DNA from: an uncultured Clostridia bacterium
Lineage (GTDB): Bacteria > Bacillota > Clostridia > TANB77 > CAG-508
Length of the DNA: 53,759 nt
Direction: 5' to 3'
Assembly (NCBI GenBank): GCA_944390365.1
Contig: CALXPW010000006.1
Location: 1 to 53,759, forward strand
Shown: positions 19,540 to 28,504 of the stretch, piece after piece
Position numbering within the stretch: the first letter of the stretch is position 1
How the letters are laid out: every line of letters starts with the position of its first letter
Program-made: the position numbers and the translations under genes
Notes under the pieces: model-generated
What the model was told of the DNA's origin: nothing
The model's database searches: none
What the model saw: only the letters and a program-made list of their open reading frames with translations

Positions 19540-19905
19540 TTAATTGTTGTATGAAACAATTAAGTCGTTCAGCTCTTTCATACGAGAACCTTTATTGGCT
19601 TCTCGCTGTGCGATGTTAACTACGATGTACGTTTCCTTCTTGTGTACACCACGCATCATGCTAACCAACGGACAAATCTTTTTAATGCTCTCGATGAAAG
19701 CATTAACCTCTGTAAATGCAGGAATTCGTGGTAGAATCTGCTCGCTGTTCCATGCATCGTTCATCCGACGGCGAAAATCGTCGTCAAAGAAGTCGTAGGT
19801 GACAGGAATTCGGATCATAACAAAGTCGTGGATAAAGTGTGGTGTTTCAAGAGGACGGTAGGTCTCTTCAATAAGCTGAATTTCTTTCTTTTTCTTGTTA
19901 GACAT
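19540..19905 (-). CDS. Cassette family protein 3 (121 residues)
   Basis: 121 residues. The family core is VTYDFFDDDFRRRMNDAWN, then LPRIPAFTEVNAFIESIKKICPL. RBS GGAGG. One in-frame CGG (19767-19765) encodes the third Arg of the RRR run, which aligns with LRRSMNETW of cassette 4, so the zero frame is required. Foreign composition with own promoter and terminator. Function unknown. Confidence 0.75.
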   Translation of the reverse strand: MSNKKKKEIQLIEETYRPLETPHFIHDFVMIRIPVTYDFFDDDFRRRMNDAWNSEQILPRIPAFTEVNAFIESIKKICPLVSMMRGVHKKETYIVVNIAQREANKGSRMKELNDLIVSYNN

Positions 19906-19957
19906 GTTGTGTTTCCTCCAATAAAATTTTTTTGTTACTATTTGGTAACATAATACT

Positions 19958-19986
19958 ATTATAACACTTTTTCCAATTAAAGTAAA
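19958..19986 (-). promoter_or_regulatory. Cassette 3 promoter
   Basis: Reverse-strand TTTACTTTAATTGG then AAAAAGTGTTATAATA. A TGTTAC...GTAACA dyad follows the -10 and could be an operator or leader hairpin. Confidence 0.8.
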
Positions 19987-20035
19987 TACTAAAAATGCCT
20001 AAATAATAGGATAAACAAAGCATATAAAGAAAAGA

Positions 20036-20065
20036 AAGGACACCTACGAATATGTAGGTGCCCTT
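20036..20065 (-). terminator. Cassette 4 terminator
   Basis: AAGGACACCTAC / GTAGGTGCCCTT hairpin immediately downstream of the cassette 4 gene. Confidence 0.8.
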
Positions 20066-20084
20066 GGAGGGAACGAAAAAATGA

Positions 20085-20414
20085 TTATCCAATCAATTTT
20101 TTAAGACTTTCTATCACGCCTTTCTTTTTAGAAGCCTCCTTGCCAATGAGCAAAGTAATGAATGTGCCTTCAATCGACATTGTACGAGCAAAATTGATGA
20201 TGGGGCAGATTGCCTTTATTTTTTCAATAAAGGTGTTAGCCTCAGCAAAACGCTCGGGCAGTTGCCTCGAGGTCTGCCATGTCTCGTTCATGCTCCTACG
20301 GAGAGAAACATCCTCGAAATCATATTCCATAGGAAATGTGATTTCGATGTGGTCAATCCCATCGACCGGACCAGTGAAGGCGTTAAACTTCTTGATGCTC
20401 ATCCGTGCTTTCAT
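20085..20414 (-). CDS. Cassette family protein 4 (109 residues)
   Basis: 109 residues from the ATG at 20414, which follows TTGGAGGT (the TTG at 20429 is part of that RBS). The family core reads MEYDFEDVSLRRSMNETWQ, LPERFAEANTFIEKIKAICPII, then a strand and the helix GVIESLKKLIG. One in-frame CGG (20405-20403) is used as Arg (MKARMS). This member shows the family pattern best: hydrophobic strand, YDF-D, R--MN--W, LP--F-E-N-FI--IK-ICP. Confidence 0.75.
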   Translation of the reverse strand: MKARMSIKKFNAFTGPVDGIDHIEITFPMEYDFEDVSLRRSMNETWQTSRQLPERFAEANTFIEKIKAICPIINFARTMSIEGTFITLLIGKEASKKKGVIESLKKLIG

Positions 20415-20463
20415 TGTGTTTACCTCCAAATTTTATTAAAGTTACTGTTTGTAACATAATATT

Positions 20464-20492
20464 ATTATAGCACTTTAAAAATTAAAAGTAAA
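20464..20492 (-). promoter_or_regulatory. Cassette 4 promoter
   Basis: Reverse-strand TTTACTTTTAATTTTT then AAAGTGCTATAATA. A GTTAC...GTAAC dyad lies in the leader, as in cassette 3. Confidence 0.8.
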
Positions 20493-20493
20493 C

Positions 20494-22219
20494 TTACTTA
20501 ACTGTAACACTTTTCTCATGAGTATATATAACCATACCTGGTTTGCTTCCTGATGGCTTTTTTACATATTTCACTAAAGTATAGTCAACGGTAGCATTTG
20601 AAGACTGCTCTGCTTTGCTGTGTGCCTTTGCAAGCATTGCACATTTGTTGATAGTATCTTGACTTGGAACTTTATTTTCAGTTCTTATAATTACATGACT
20701 TCCTTGAAAATCTTTTACATGAAGCCAAATATCATTGTCATTTGCAAATTTAGTAGTCAAATAATCATTTTGTTTATTGTTTTTTCCAACTAAAACGGTA
20801 AAGCCATCTACCTCAAACTTTAGAGGTTCACCAATATGTGGCTCAAATGTGTTCTCTTTTTTCTTCTTATTAATTGAAGATTTTTTGTTAGCATTTTTAT
20901 TACCATTTTTTAAACTTACATTTTCTTCTTGAATTTCTGCATATATTTCATCTATATCAGCTACACTATCTGCTGACTCTATTTCATAAACAATACTTTC
21001 TAAATAATCTATATCTGCTAATATATGAAGTTTTTGCTCATCTACTATTGATTTGGCATTTTTTAACTTTTGATATTTTTTAAAGAATTTCTTTGCATTG
21101 GCAGAAGGGGAGATACTCTTATCAAGTAGAATAGTTATTGGACTGTTATTATCATAGTAATTTTCTAAGGTAATTGAATTTACATTATGATTATCTATTC
21201 TATATAAATTTGAGGTTATAAGCTCTCCATATAATCTATATTTATCAGTATCTTTACATTCAGCTATTTTTTCATTTATTAAGTCAAGTTTAGAGTTTAG
21301 TTTATGCAATTTATTTAATATTAACTTAAGCAAACTATTCCTATAATTTGTAAAAGTTGCATCTATTTCTTTGCTGGTATAGTAGTCATCCAAAAACCAG
21401 TTAATTTGCAACTCGTCTGCTTTTTCAGAACTATTAACAAGAAAATAGTCATTTTTGCTTTCAAACTTTTTGCAAATATTGTTGCTACAATTATGTACAA
21501 GCTTAGAAATATAATTAAATATAGAAGCTACATTTTCTGCATTTAAATCGTCAGAAAGGTGCAATTCTGCCTCAATAGCCTTAACAGAAGCTTTACTAAT
21601 TCCAGTAAAGGTGTTAGACACAATATTTACAAGGCTAGGACTATTTAATTTAATAGAATTATTTTTAATTATTCTATTAAATTCTTCTGCATCATTTACA
21701 TCAAAAAAATCTAATTTATCTGCTTTAGGCAAAACATATTTCTCCCCAGCAAATATATTTCTATACGAACCAGAATTTAAGGAAAAATGTCTAAGAGCAT
21801 CAATAATTACATTTTCACTATCCACCAAGATTATATTGCTATGTCTTCCCATAAGTTCTACAATAAGCTTTTTAGAGGAAATATCTTTAGATTTATTATA
21901 ACCTTCTACTTCAATAAAGATAATTCTTTCTAAATTGTTAGTATATATGCTACTAATATGAGTGCCAACCAAATACTTTCTAAGAGTCATACAAAAATTA
22001 GGTGCTTGATTTGGATTAGGTTTAGCATTTGTAGTTAAATTTGCTCTATAAAATCCGAGAATTTACTACTAAATCTAAAGCAAATTTTGAACCATTAGAA
22101 TAAATGCCTAACACAATTTCATCAAAATTAGGTTCATATATTTTATCTATTTTACCATTTACAATTTTATTTTTTAATTCATTCACAACAGAATAATTTA
22201 CTAAGCCATCATAAGCCAT
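20494..22219 (-). CDS. rqcH: RqcH / NFACT-family ribosome quality-control protein, read with a +1 shift at CGG
   Basis: The gene begins at the ATG at 22219 with the family start MAYDGLVNYSVVNELK and breaks after 54 residues at CGG. Reading CGGA (22057-22054) as one codon gives VNS-x-FYRANLTTNAKPNPNQAP and joins NFCMTLRKYL, the diagnostic NFACT-N motif; total about 574 residues. A central coiled-coil lies at about 270-400, and the C-terminal NFACT-R domain contains DIWLHVKDFQGSHVII. RqcH recruits tRNA-Ala to stalled 50S-nascent-chain complexes to add Ala tails. This is the only CGG in any frame-relevant position of the gene. It is of special interest that a stall-rescue factor itself carries the site. 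Confidence 0.9.
22054..22057 (-). other. CGG +1 shift site 5 (CGGA)
   Basis: In-frame CGG after TCT at 22057-22055; the zero frame reaches TAG two codons later. Reading four bases joins the N-terminal 54 residues to the rest of RqcH. Relatives tend to have a small residue here, compatible with Gly. Confidence 0.9.
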
Positions 22220-22295
22220 AAAAAATTCCTCCTTAACTAATTACTAAAAACGCAACAATATATTAGCACAAATTAAAGAAAATATCAAATATCTC

Positions 22296-22324
22296 TTGAC
22301 TTAAAAGCACGGCTAGACTATAAT
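22296..22324 (+). promoter_or_regulatory. sigH promoter
   Basis: TTGACT at 22296 and TATAAT at 22319 with 17-base spacing, 39 bases upstream of the sigma factor start. Confidence 0.85.
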
Positions 22325-22362
22325 TAGGAACATAGGAAACTTCAGGAGGTATCTTCATAAAT

Positions 22363-23016
22363 ATGGAAAAAGCAAATGTTTTTTATTCAACGGATAATAA
22401 AGATTATGACAATATGACAGATGAAGATTTAGTAAAAATTATTAAATCTGGTGACAAATCTGCTTTTGAATATTTGCTTAACAAATACAAAGAACTAGTA
22501 AATATAAAAGTTAGCAAATACTACATTGTTGGCGCAGAAAAAGATGATATAGTTCAAGAAGGCTTAATTGGCCTTTTTAAAGCAATTAAAAGTTATAAAT
22601 CCGATATGAAAAATTCATTTAAAAGTTTTGCTAATATGTGCATAGAAAGACAATTGATTACAGCTATAAAAAGCTCTAATAGACAAAAACACATGCCACT
22701 TAATTCATATTTATCTTTAAATATATCTGCTTATGATGAAGAAGATGGAAAAAGCGATACCCCATTGATAGACGTATTTAATACTACTTTAATAGAAGAT
22801 CCTTTAGATACAATAACAAAAAAAGAGTATTACAAAAATATAGAAGAAACAATAGATAAGTCACTTAGTGACTTTGAAAAGAAAGTATTAAATAAATATA
22901 TAAATGGGAAAAGCTACATAGAAATTGCAGAGGATTTAGATACACCTGTAAAATCTATAGATAATGCAATTCAACGTATACGTAAAAAAGCTATAAAAGG
23001 CTTAAAACAACAATAA
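22363..23016 (+). CDS. sigH: Sporulation-type RNA polymerase sigma factor SigH
   Basis: 217 residues. Region 2 reads LLNKYKELVNIKVSKYY, AEKDDIVQEGLIGLFKAI, SFKSFANMCIERQLITAI; region 4 reads LSDFEKKVLNKYINGKSYIEIAEDLDTPVKSIDNAIQRIRKKA. The length and the pattern match Spo0H of Firmicutes, which directs post-exponential and early sporulation genes. RBS AGGAGGT, set rather far (12 bases) from the ATG. It has its own consensus promoter and a tRNA gene just after its stop, probably co-transcribed. Confidence 0.92.
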   Translation: MEKANVFYSTDNKDYDNMTDEDLVKIIKSGDKSAFEYLLNKYKELVNIKVSKYYIVGAEKDDIVQEGLIGLFKAIKSYKSDMKNSFKSFANMCIERQLITAIKSSNRQKHMPLNSYLSLNISAYDEEDGKSDTPLIDVFNTTLIEDPLDTITKKEYYKNIEETIDKSLSDFEKKVLNKYINGKSYIEIAEDLDTPVKSIDNAIQRIRKKAIKGLKQQ

Positions 23017-23018
23017 GT

Positions 23019-23094
23019 GCTTCTATAGCTCAGTAGGTAGAGCACAGCCATGGTAAGGCTGGGGTCGACGGTTCGATTCCGTCTGGAAGCTCCA
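23019..23094 (+). tRNA. tRNA-Thr (anticodon GGT)
   Basis: 76 bases with encoded CCA. Acceptor GCTTCTA / TGGAAGC, D stem GCTC/GAGC, anticodon stem CAGCC/GGCTG with seven-base loop ATGGTAA, T stem GACGG/CCGTC with TTCGATT. The anticodon loop has the normal seven bases, so it is not the CGG-decoding tRNA. It is the only tRNA I can find in the window. Confidence 0.95.
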
Positions 23095-23181
23095 AGGTAT
23101 TTTTTATACTTAAATTTTAAGAGCATAAAGAAACTTAAGTAGTTTATTTGCTCTTAATTTTAGGTAAGAGGAGAATTTCAA

Positions 23182-24288
23182 ATGGGTAAATTCAAAGAAA
23201 TTTTACAAAGAAAAGTAGAAGATGAAACAGCTGCTTTTGCAATATTAGGTGCTATGATTGTTACCTTTGCCATTACTATTGGAGTATGGGAATATATATA
23301 TTATCAAAAAACAGTAGAAGCTAATGCTAGTTTATTAAATATAAATTTAGAATCTATTTCAACTATAAATAGTGAGGAAGAAGAGAATATTACTCAAGAC
23401 GTAAATAAATTAGAATCAAAAATAGAAGATGAAGATGAACTAAAAAAGAAAAATGAAGAAGAGTATGAAAAGCTAAAAAAAGAAAATAAACTTTCTTCTC
23501 AAGTAGATAAATACTATATTAAAGTTAATTATGGTGCACAAGTAGTTACTGTGTATACTCAGGATTCTAATGGAAAATATACTAAGCCAGTCAGGGCAAT
23601 GGTATGTTCTACAGGCACATATACACCAACATCTGGAACTTATAGAACTTTAGGTAAAGGAAATTGGTGGCCACTAATGGGAGATGTTTATGGTCAATAT
23701 TCAACTTGGATTTGTGATGATATTTTATTCCATTCGGTTCCATATTTAGAATCAGGTGATAAATCTTCATTAGAATATTGGGCATATGATCAATTAGGTC
23801 AAAGGGTATCCATGGGATGTGTAAGATTAACTGTAGAAGATGCAAAGTGGATTTATTCTAATTGCCCAGTTGGAACACAAGTAGAATTTTATTCTAGTTC
23901 AAATCCAGGGCCACTTGGAAAGCCAAACACAATGAAAATATCTGATGCACCAGCTGATGTAAGAGGCTGGGATCCAACAGATCCTGACAAAAATAATCCT
24001 TGGCCAGAATATTTGAAAAAATTAGAGGAAGAAGAAAATAAGAAAGAAGAAAATAAGGACGATAATAACGATAAAGTAAACAATATTACAAACGAAATAG
24101 TAGACCAGCCAGTTAATGATATTACTAATGAGGTTATAGATGAGCCTGTAAATGATATAATAAACGAAGTTGTAGATGAACCGATAAATGATGTTAATAT
24201 ACCGGCAAATGATTTAATAAATACAAATAATTTAACAAATGATTTTGAAGAAGAAATTATAAATGAAATAACAACTAGTGGTGAATAA
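23182..24288 (+). CDS. L,D-transpeptidase (YkuD) with membrane anchor and Asn/Asp-rich tail
   Basis: 368 residues. One membrane segment lies at about 18-38, then a coiled-coil-like acidic linker. The YkuD domain (about 110-235) starts KVNYGAQVVTVYTQDS and ends HSVP...SMGCVRLTVEDA, with the catalytic His and Cys of HxxxxxxxSxGC(I/V)R. It probably cross-links peptidoglycan (3-3 bonds) or attaches proteins outside the membrane. After residue 285 comes an imperfect repeat of about 12 residues (NDITNEVIDEPV type), five times, which may bind the wall or serve as a spacer. RBS AAGAGGAG. Confidence 0.92.
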   Translation: MGKFKEILQRKVEDETAAFAILGAMIVTFAITIGVWEYIYYQKTVEANASLLNINLESISTINSEEEENITQDVNKLESKIEDEDELKKKNEEEYEKLKKENKLSSQVDKYYIKVNYGAQVVTVYTQDSNGKYTKPVRAMVCSTGTYTPTSGTYRTLGKGNWWPLMGDVYGQYSTWICDDILFHSVPYLESGDKSSLEYWAYDQLGQRVSMGCVRLTVEDAKWIYSNCPVGTQVEFYSSSNPGPLGKPNTMKISDAPADVRGWDPTDPDKNNPWPEYLKKLEEEENKKEENKDDNNDKVNNITNEIVDQPVNDITNEVIDEPVNDIINEVVDEPINDVNIPANDLINTNNLTNDFEEEIINEITTSGE

Positions 24289-24308
24289 ACGAAGGGAGTT
24301 ATAGCAAA

Positions 24309-25400
24309 ATGAAAATAGGAATAGTAGGATTACCAAATGTAGGAAAAAGCACAATGTTTAATGCAATAACAAATGCTGGTGCAGAATGTGCGAATTATCC
24401 ATTTTGTACTATAGAACCAAATGTTGGTGTTGTACCAGTACCAGATGAAAGATTAGATGTACTTACTAAAATGTATAATGCAAAAAAAACAACTCATGCA
24501 ATAATAGAATTTGTTGATATTGCAGGTTTGGTAAAAGGTGCAAGTAAAGGAGAAGGGTTAGGAAATAAATTTTTATCACATATACGTGAAGTAGATAGTA
24601 TCTGCGAAGTAGTAAGATGTTTTGAAGATACAAATATTGTACATGTTGATGGAAATATAAACCCTAAAAGAGACATCGAGACAATCAATTTGGAACTAAT
24701 ATTTGCAGATTTAGAAACTGTTAATAAAAAAATTGATTCAGCAAAAAAGAAAATTAAAGCTGATAAAAAATTTGAAGCAGAGTTAAATTTATATGAAAGA
24801 ATAAAAACAGCACTAGAAGAAGGAAAATCTGCAAGAACACTAGAATATAATGAAGATGAACAAGAAATATTAAAAGATGCATATTTATTAACTTTAAAAC
24901 CAATATTATATATTGCAAATGTTTCTGAAGATCAACTTGCTAATCCATTTGAGGACGAGAAGGTAAAGCAAGTAGTAGAATATGCTAAAGAAGAAAATGC
25001 AGAAGTAATTCCTCTTTGTGTAAAAATTGAAGAAGAACTTTCAAGCTTAGAGGGAAACGACAAAAAGGAAATGCTAGATGCATTAGGTCTTGGAGAATCA
25101 GGATTGGATAAAGTTATAAAAGCAAGTTATAATTTATTAGGGCTAATGTCATTTTTAACTGCCGGCGAGCAAGAAGTTAGAGCTTGGACAATAAAAAAAG
25201 GAACAAAGGCGCCTGAAGCAGCAGGAAAAATACATAGTGATATAGAAAGAGGCTTTATTAGAGCTGAGATTGTTTCTTATGACGATTTAATTAGAGAAGG
25301 CAGTATGGTAGCAGCTAAGGAAAAAGGACTAGTTAGGTCAGAAGGAAAAGATTATATTATGCAAGAAGGAGATATTGTACTATTCAGATTTAATGTTTAA
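24309..25400 (+). CDS. ychF: Redox-regulated ATPase YchF (Obg-like)
   Basis: 363 residues, normal length. GLPNVGKST is the P-loop (residues 7-15), DIAGLVKGAS the G3 region, NVSEDQLA the modified G4 that favours ATP. The C-terminal TGS-like part runs LMSFLTAGEQEVRAW to DIVLFRFNV. Ribosome-associated ATPase with a role in translation and stress. It follows the L,D-transpeptidase by 20 bases with RBS CGAAGGGAG, so the two are probably one transcript. Confidence 0.97.
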   Translation: MKIGIVGLPNVGKSTMFNAITNAGAECANYPFCTIEPNVGVVPVPDERLDVLTKMYNAKKTTHAIIEFVDIAGLVKGASKGEGLGNKFLSHIREVDSICEVVRCFEDTNIVHVDGNINPKRDIETINLELIFADLETVNKKIDSAKKKIKADKKFEAELNLYERIKTALEEGKSARTLEYNEDEQEILKDAYLLTLKPILYIANVSEDQLANPFEDEKVKQVVEYAKEENAEVIPLCVKIEEELSSLEGNDKKEMLDALGLGESGLDKVIKASYNLLGLMSFLTAGEQEVRAWTIKKGTKAPEAAGKIHSDIERGFIRAEIVSYDDLIREGSMVAAKEKGLVRSEGKDYIMQEGDIVLFRFNV

Positions 25401-25574
25401 TATTACAAAAATGTTACAATATTATTACAACTATATTATTTTAAAAAAAATATTGACGAAAACATAAAAAAAGAGTAAAATAATATTGTGAGTGTTTATT
25501 ATTCATGCATAAAAATTTAAAAATGATAAATAATAAGAGAAATGTATCTAACATAAGAAGGAGAGGAAAGATAT

Positions 25575-25985
25575 ATGTTAAATTCAAAAAAAATTGTAGT
25601 TTTATTAGTAGTTATATTTCTAATAATAGGCATTTGTACACAGGTAAGAGCATCAAATATACTAGATTTAGAGGATATATTAAATTCAAATGGAATATAT
25701 GCTAATCAAGTTGCGGCAAATCAAATCGCAGCTAATGAATTAAGCGGAGGATCTACCGCAAACCAAATATTGGCTAATCAAATTAAAGCAAATCAAATTG
25801 AAGCAAATGAAGAGGCTGGAGGCTCAGTAATTCAACCAAATACTAATAGAACAAGTAATAGTACTACATCAGGAAATAATCTTCCTCAAACAGGTGTGAC
25901 GGAAGATATAACTGTTATGTTCTTTATAATTGTTTGTGTAATTCTAGCTATTTATGCATATAAGAAAATAAGAGATTATAGATAA
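25575..25985 (+). CDS. Small secreted protein with LPQTG sorting signal
   Basis: 136 residues. Signal peptide at 1-26 (LVVIFLIIGICTQVRA). The middle carries repeats of A-N-(Q/E) type (NQVAANQIAANE, then NQILANQIKANQIEANE), followed by a Ser/Thr/Asn linker, then LPQTG (about residue 109), a hydrophobic helix and a basic tail KKIRDYR. This is a sortase substrate anchored to the cell wall. RBS AAGAAGGAGAGG. It faces a sortase gene across a shared terminator, a likely enzyme-substrate pair. Confidence 0.85.
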   Translation: MLNSKKIVVLLVVIFLIIGICTQVRASNILDLEDILNSNGIYANQVAANQIAANELSGGSTANQILANQIKANQIEANEEAGGSVIQPNTNRTSNSTTSGNNLPQTGVTEDITVMFFIIVCVILAIYAYKKIRDYR

Positions 25986-25993
25986 AAATATAT

Positions 25994-26031
25994 AAAGAAA
26001 TACCTTAACATTATTGTTATGGTATTTCTTT
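25994..26031. terminator. Bidirectional terminator between LPQTG protein and sortase
   Basis: AAAGAAATACC-TAACA / TGTTAT-GGTATTTCTTT hairpin; its right arm contains the sortase stop codon. Confidence 0.85.
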
Positions 26032-26749
26032 TGCGTGTACAACTAATCTTTTACCATTAATGTTATTACAAGTTACAAGAGTAATAATTTTTAATCCATT
26101 AGTTTCTTGAAAGGTACAAGACGTATCACTAGAATCAGTTTCATATATATCATATATTCTATAAGTTATACTATTTCCGCTTAAATCATAAATTTTTATT
26201 TCATCATTTATTTCTAGTTCGTTAAGTCTACTAAATAATTTATAATCTACATAGTTATGTCCTGCTATACATAGATTGCCAACTTCGTTTGGCAAAGGAC
26301 CTGCAAACCTACATACAGAAACATCTAATAAATCATTATTACTGATTGATAAAATAGAGTAATTTAAGTTTATTTTATCTATCTTAATTATTCCGAATTA
26401 CAAATGGAGTGTTATCAACCATATCTGTAGAATAACTGCTAGTTAAGGAGTTAGAGAACATAGTAGAAACAGAATAAGAAGAAGTCAATTTTTTTGAAAT
26501 TTCTTCATTTTGAATATTTTCATATAAACGTATAAGAAATAAAATAATAAAAAAAATCAATAGAAAAAGAGCAGTAAAAAAAATCACTTTATACCATTTA
26601 ATTTTCTTTATATGACAAGAGAAATAGTCTGATTGTAAATCTACATAACTTAAAAAAGGATTACTAGTATTATTATATGAGACTATTTCTTTATCATTTA
26701 TTTTTAAGACTTTACTATTCTTATTACAATTATATAATATTTGATTCAT
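26017..26749 (-). CDS. Sortase, read with a +1 shift at CGG
   Basis: Start ATG 26749 after AAGGTGA. One membrane segment lies at about 52-73. The zero frame ends at TAA three codons after CGG. Reading CGGA (26395-26392) as one codon gives PFVI-x-IIKIDKINLNYSIL, the standard sortase entry strand (IGxIxIPKI-like), and continues to VCRFAGPLPNEVGNLCIAGHNY (catalytic His), TLVTCN (catalytic Cys) and GKRLVVHA (Arg). Total about 243 residues. At x, sortases have Gly. The enzyme cuts LPxTG-type signals; the neighbouring LPQTG protein and the VPKTG protein at 51.5 kb are candidate substrates. Confidence 0.92.
26392..26395 (-). other. CGG +1 shift site 6 (CGGA)
   Basis: In-frame CGG after ATT at 26395-26393. 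The resulting FVI-x-IIKID matches the sortase strand in which x is normally Gly. Without it the protein stops after two more codons and lacks all catalytic residues. Confidence 0.92.
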
Positions 26750-26916
26750 AAGCTTTTCACCTTAAAAATATTATTTGCAAAATTCATTATAATTATAACT
26801 AGAAATTATTACTATATAAAAAATTCTTAAGAAATTTTTAAAAATTGTAGCAAAACATCATAAATGTATGATAGAATATAGGTCAGTTAAAAAATAAAAA
26901 AAGGAGAGTGTTAAAA

Positions 26917-27621
26917 GTGCCTGAAAATAAGTACAAGAGAATATTACTTAAACTAAGTGGAGAAGCTTTATCAGGAGACAAAAAGTCTGGGATTGATACA
27001 GACACAGTTGATAAAATTTGTGAACAAATTAAAGAACTTGTTAAGATGAAAACAGAAGTAGCTATAGTTGTAGGTGGTGGTAACTTTTGGAGAGGAGCCA
27101 ATAAGAACATGGAAAGAACAACATCAGACTATATGGGAATGCTTGCTACAACTATGAACGGTTTAGCACTTCAAAATGCTTTAGAAGAAAAAGGAGTATA
27201 TACAAGACTTCAAACCGCAATTGAAATGAGAGAAATAGCAGAACCTTACATTAAAAGAAGAGCAGTAAGACATTTAGAAAAGGGAAGAGTAGTTATATTT
27301 GGATGTGGAACAGGAAATCCATATTTTACAACAGATACAGCAGCAGCTTTAAGAGCAGCAGAAATTGATGCAGAAGTTATTTTAGTAGGTAAAACAATTG
27401 ATGGAGTTTATTCTGCAGATCCTAAAATAGATAAAAATGCAGTTAAATATGATGAAATATCATATTTAGATATTTTAAGTGATAATCTTAAAGTTATGGA
27501 TTCAACTGCAATTTCACTATGCAGGGATAATAATATTCCTCTAATTGTATTTGAAATAGCAAAGCCAGATAATATTATAAAAATTGTAAAAGGTGAAAAA
27601 ATAGGCACTTTAATTAAATAA
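26917..27621 (+). CDS. pyrH: UMP kinase
   Basis: 234 residues from GTG 26917, nine bases after AAGGAGA; GTG 26908 lies inside that [14 protein letters not shown], then [10 protein letters not shown] and [19 protein letters not shown] and DGVYSADP are UMP kinase signatures. It makes UDP from UMP. First gene of the pyrH-frr-uppS-cdsA-rseP-polC order typical of Firmicutes, though tsf and rpsB are not in the window upstream. Confidence 0.96.
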   Translation: MPENKYKRILLKLSGEALSGDKKSGIDTDTVDKICEQIKELVKMKTEVAIVVGGGNFWRGANKNMERTTSDYMGMLATTMNGLALQNALEEKGVYTRLQTAIEMREIAEPYIKRRAVRHLEKGRVVIFGCGTGNPYFTTDTAAALRAAEIDAEVILVGKTIDGVYSADPKIDKNAVKYDEISYLDILSDNLKVMDSTAISLCRDNNIPLIVFEIAKPDNIIKIVKGEKIGTLIK

Positions 27622-27631
27622 AATGTCACTT

Positions 27632-27712
27632 TAGGGGACAGGTCTATTTGAGACACATTTGTCATCTTAGGGGACAGGTCCTTTTCCGACATACTTGTCG
27701 GGTTTGGGGACA
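27632..27712. repeat. GGGGACAGGTC repeat array 2
   Basis: Three direct copies of (A/T)GGGGACAGGT(C/T) in about 80 bases between pyrH and frr, each followed by GACAnACTTGTC-like dyads. Related to arrays at 11.9 and 35.6 kb. Confidence 0.8.
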
Positions 27713-27838
27713 GGTTTCGATAAAAAATAATTATATTGATAAAAAAGTTAAAAATAGAGAAAATATAGAAAATTTTAAAATTAAATCTGAATATAAATAG
27801 AGAAAGGAGAGCACAAATAGAATTGTGCAAATAAAAAT

Positions 27839-28387
27839 ATGAATTTAGATAAATTTGAAGAAAAAATGATGAAAACAGTAAGTGTATATGAGGAAAATTT
27901 AGCAGAGATAAGAGCAGGAAGAGCAAATCCAGCAATTTTAAATAAAATCACAATAGACTATTACGGAACACCAACACCTATAAACCAAGTCGCAGGAATT
28001 TCAGTTCCAGAAGCAAGACTTATAGTTATTCAACCATGGGATGGAAGCATATTAAAAGAAATTGAAAAAGAAATTTTAAAATCAGATATAGGAATAAATC
28101 CTTCTAATGATGGAAAAGTAATAAGACTAGCTTTCCCTGAATTAAATGAAGAGAGAAGAAAAGAAATAGTAAAAGATATAAGAAAAATGGCAGAAGAAGC
28201 AAAAGTAGCAATAAGAAGTATAAGAAGAGATGCTATTGATGAAGCTAAAACTATGCAAAAAAATTCTGAAATATCAGAAGATGAGTTAAAAGGAGCAGAA
28301 GACAATATACAAAAATTAACTGACAAATATGTAGAAGAAATTGATAAGATATTAGAGAAAAAAGAAAAAGAAGTAATGAGCATTTAG
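27839..28387 (+). CDS. frr: Ribosome recycling factor
   Basis: 182 residues. [28 protein letters not shown] and [14 protein letters not shown] near the start, and the long helical hairpin with [26 protein letters not shown] near the end, are diagnostic. With EF-G it splits the ribosome after termination. No obvious SD is next to the ATG; AGAAAGGAGAG lies about 30 bases upstream, too far for a normal start, so initiation may depend on mRNA folding or on coupling. Confidence 0.96.
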   Translation: MNLDKFEEKMMKTVSVYEENLAEIRAGRANPAILNKITIDYYGTPTPINQVAGISVPEARLIVIQPWDGSILKEIEKEILKSDIGINPSNDGKVIRLAFPELNEERRKEIVKDIRKMAEEAKVAIRSIRRDAIDEAKTMQKNSEISEDELKGAEDNIQKLTDKYVEEIDKILEKKEKEVMSI

Positions 28388-28504
28388 TTAGTATTTGGCT
28401 CTAAGGGAAAAAACTTCAGTAGGAATATGATTAAAGCTAGTGAAAACAAGAATCTTAAAATAAATATAACACAAAATAGAACAAAGAAGGGAAGGAAAAC
28501 TATA

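Noticed and set aside
20140..20459. Plus-strand open frames opposite cassette 4
   Set aside because: Shadow frames over a gene with clear promoter, RBS and paralogues on the minus strand.
23019..23094. The window's tRNA as the CGG-reading tRNA
   Set aside because: Its anticodon loop has seven bases and reads GGT (Thr).
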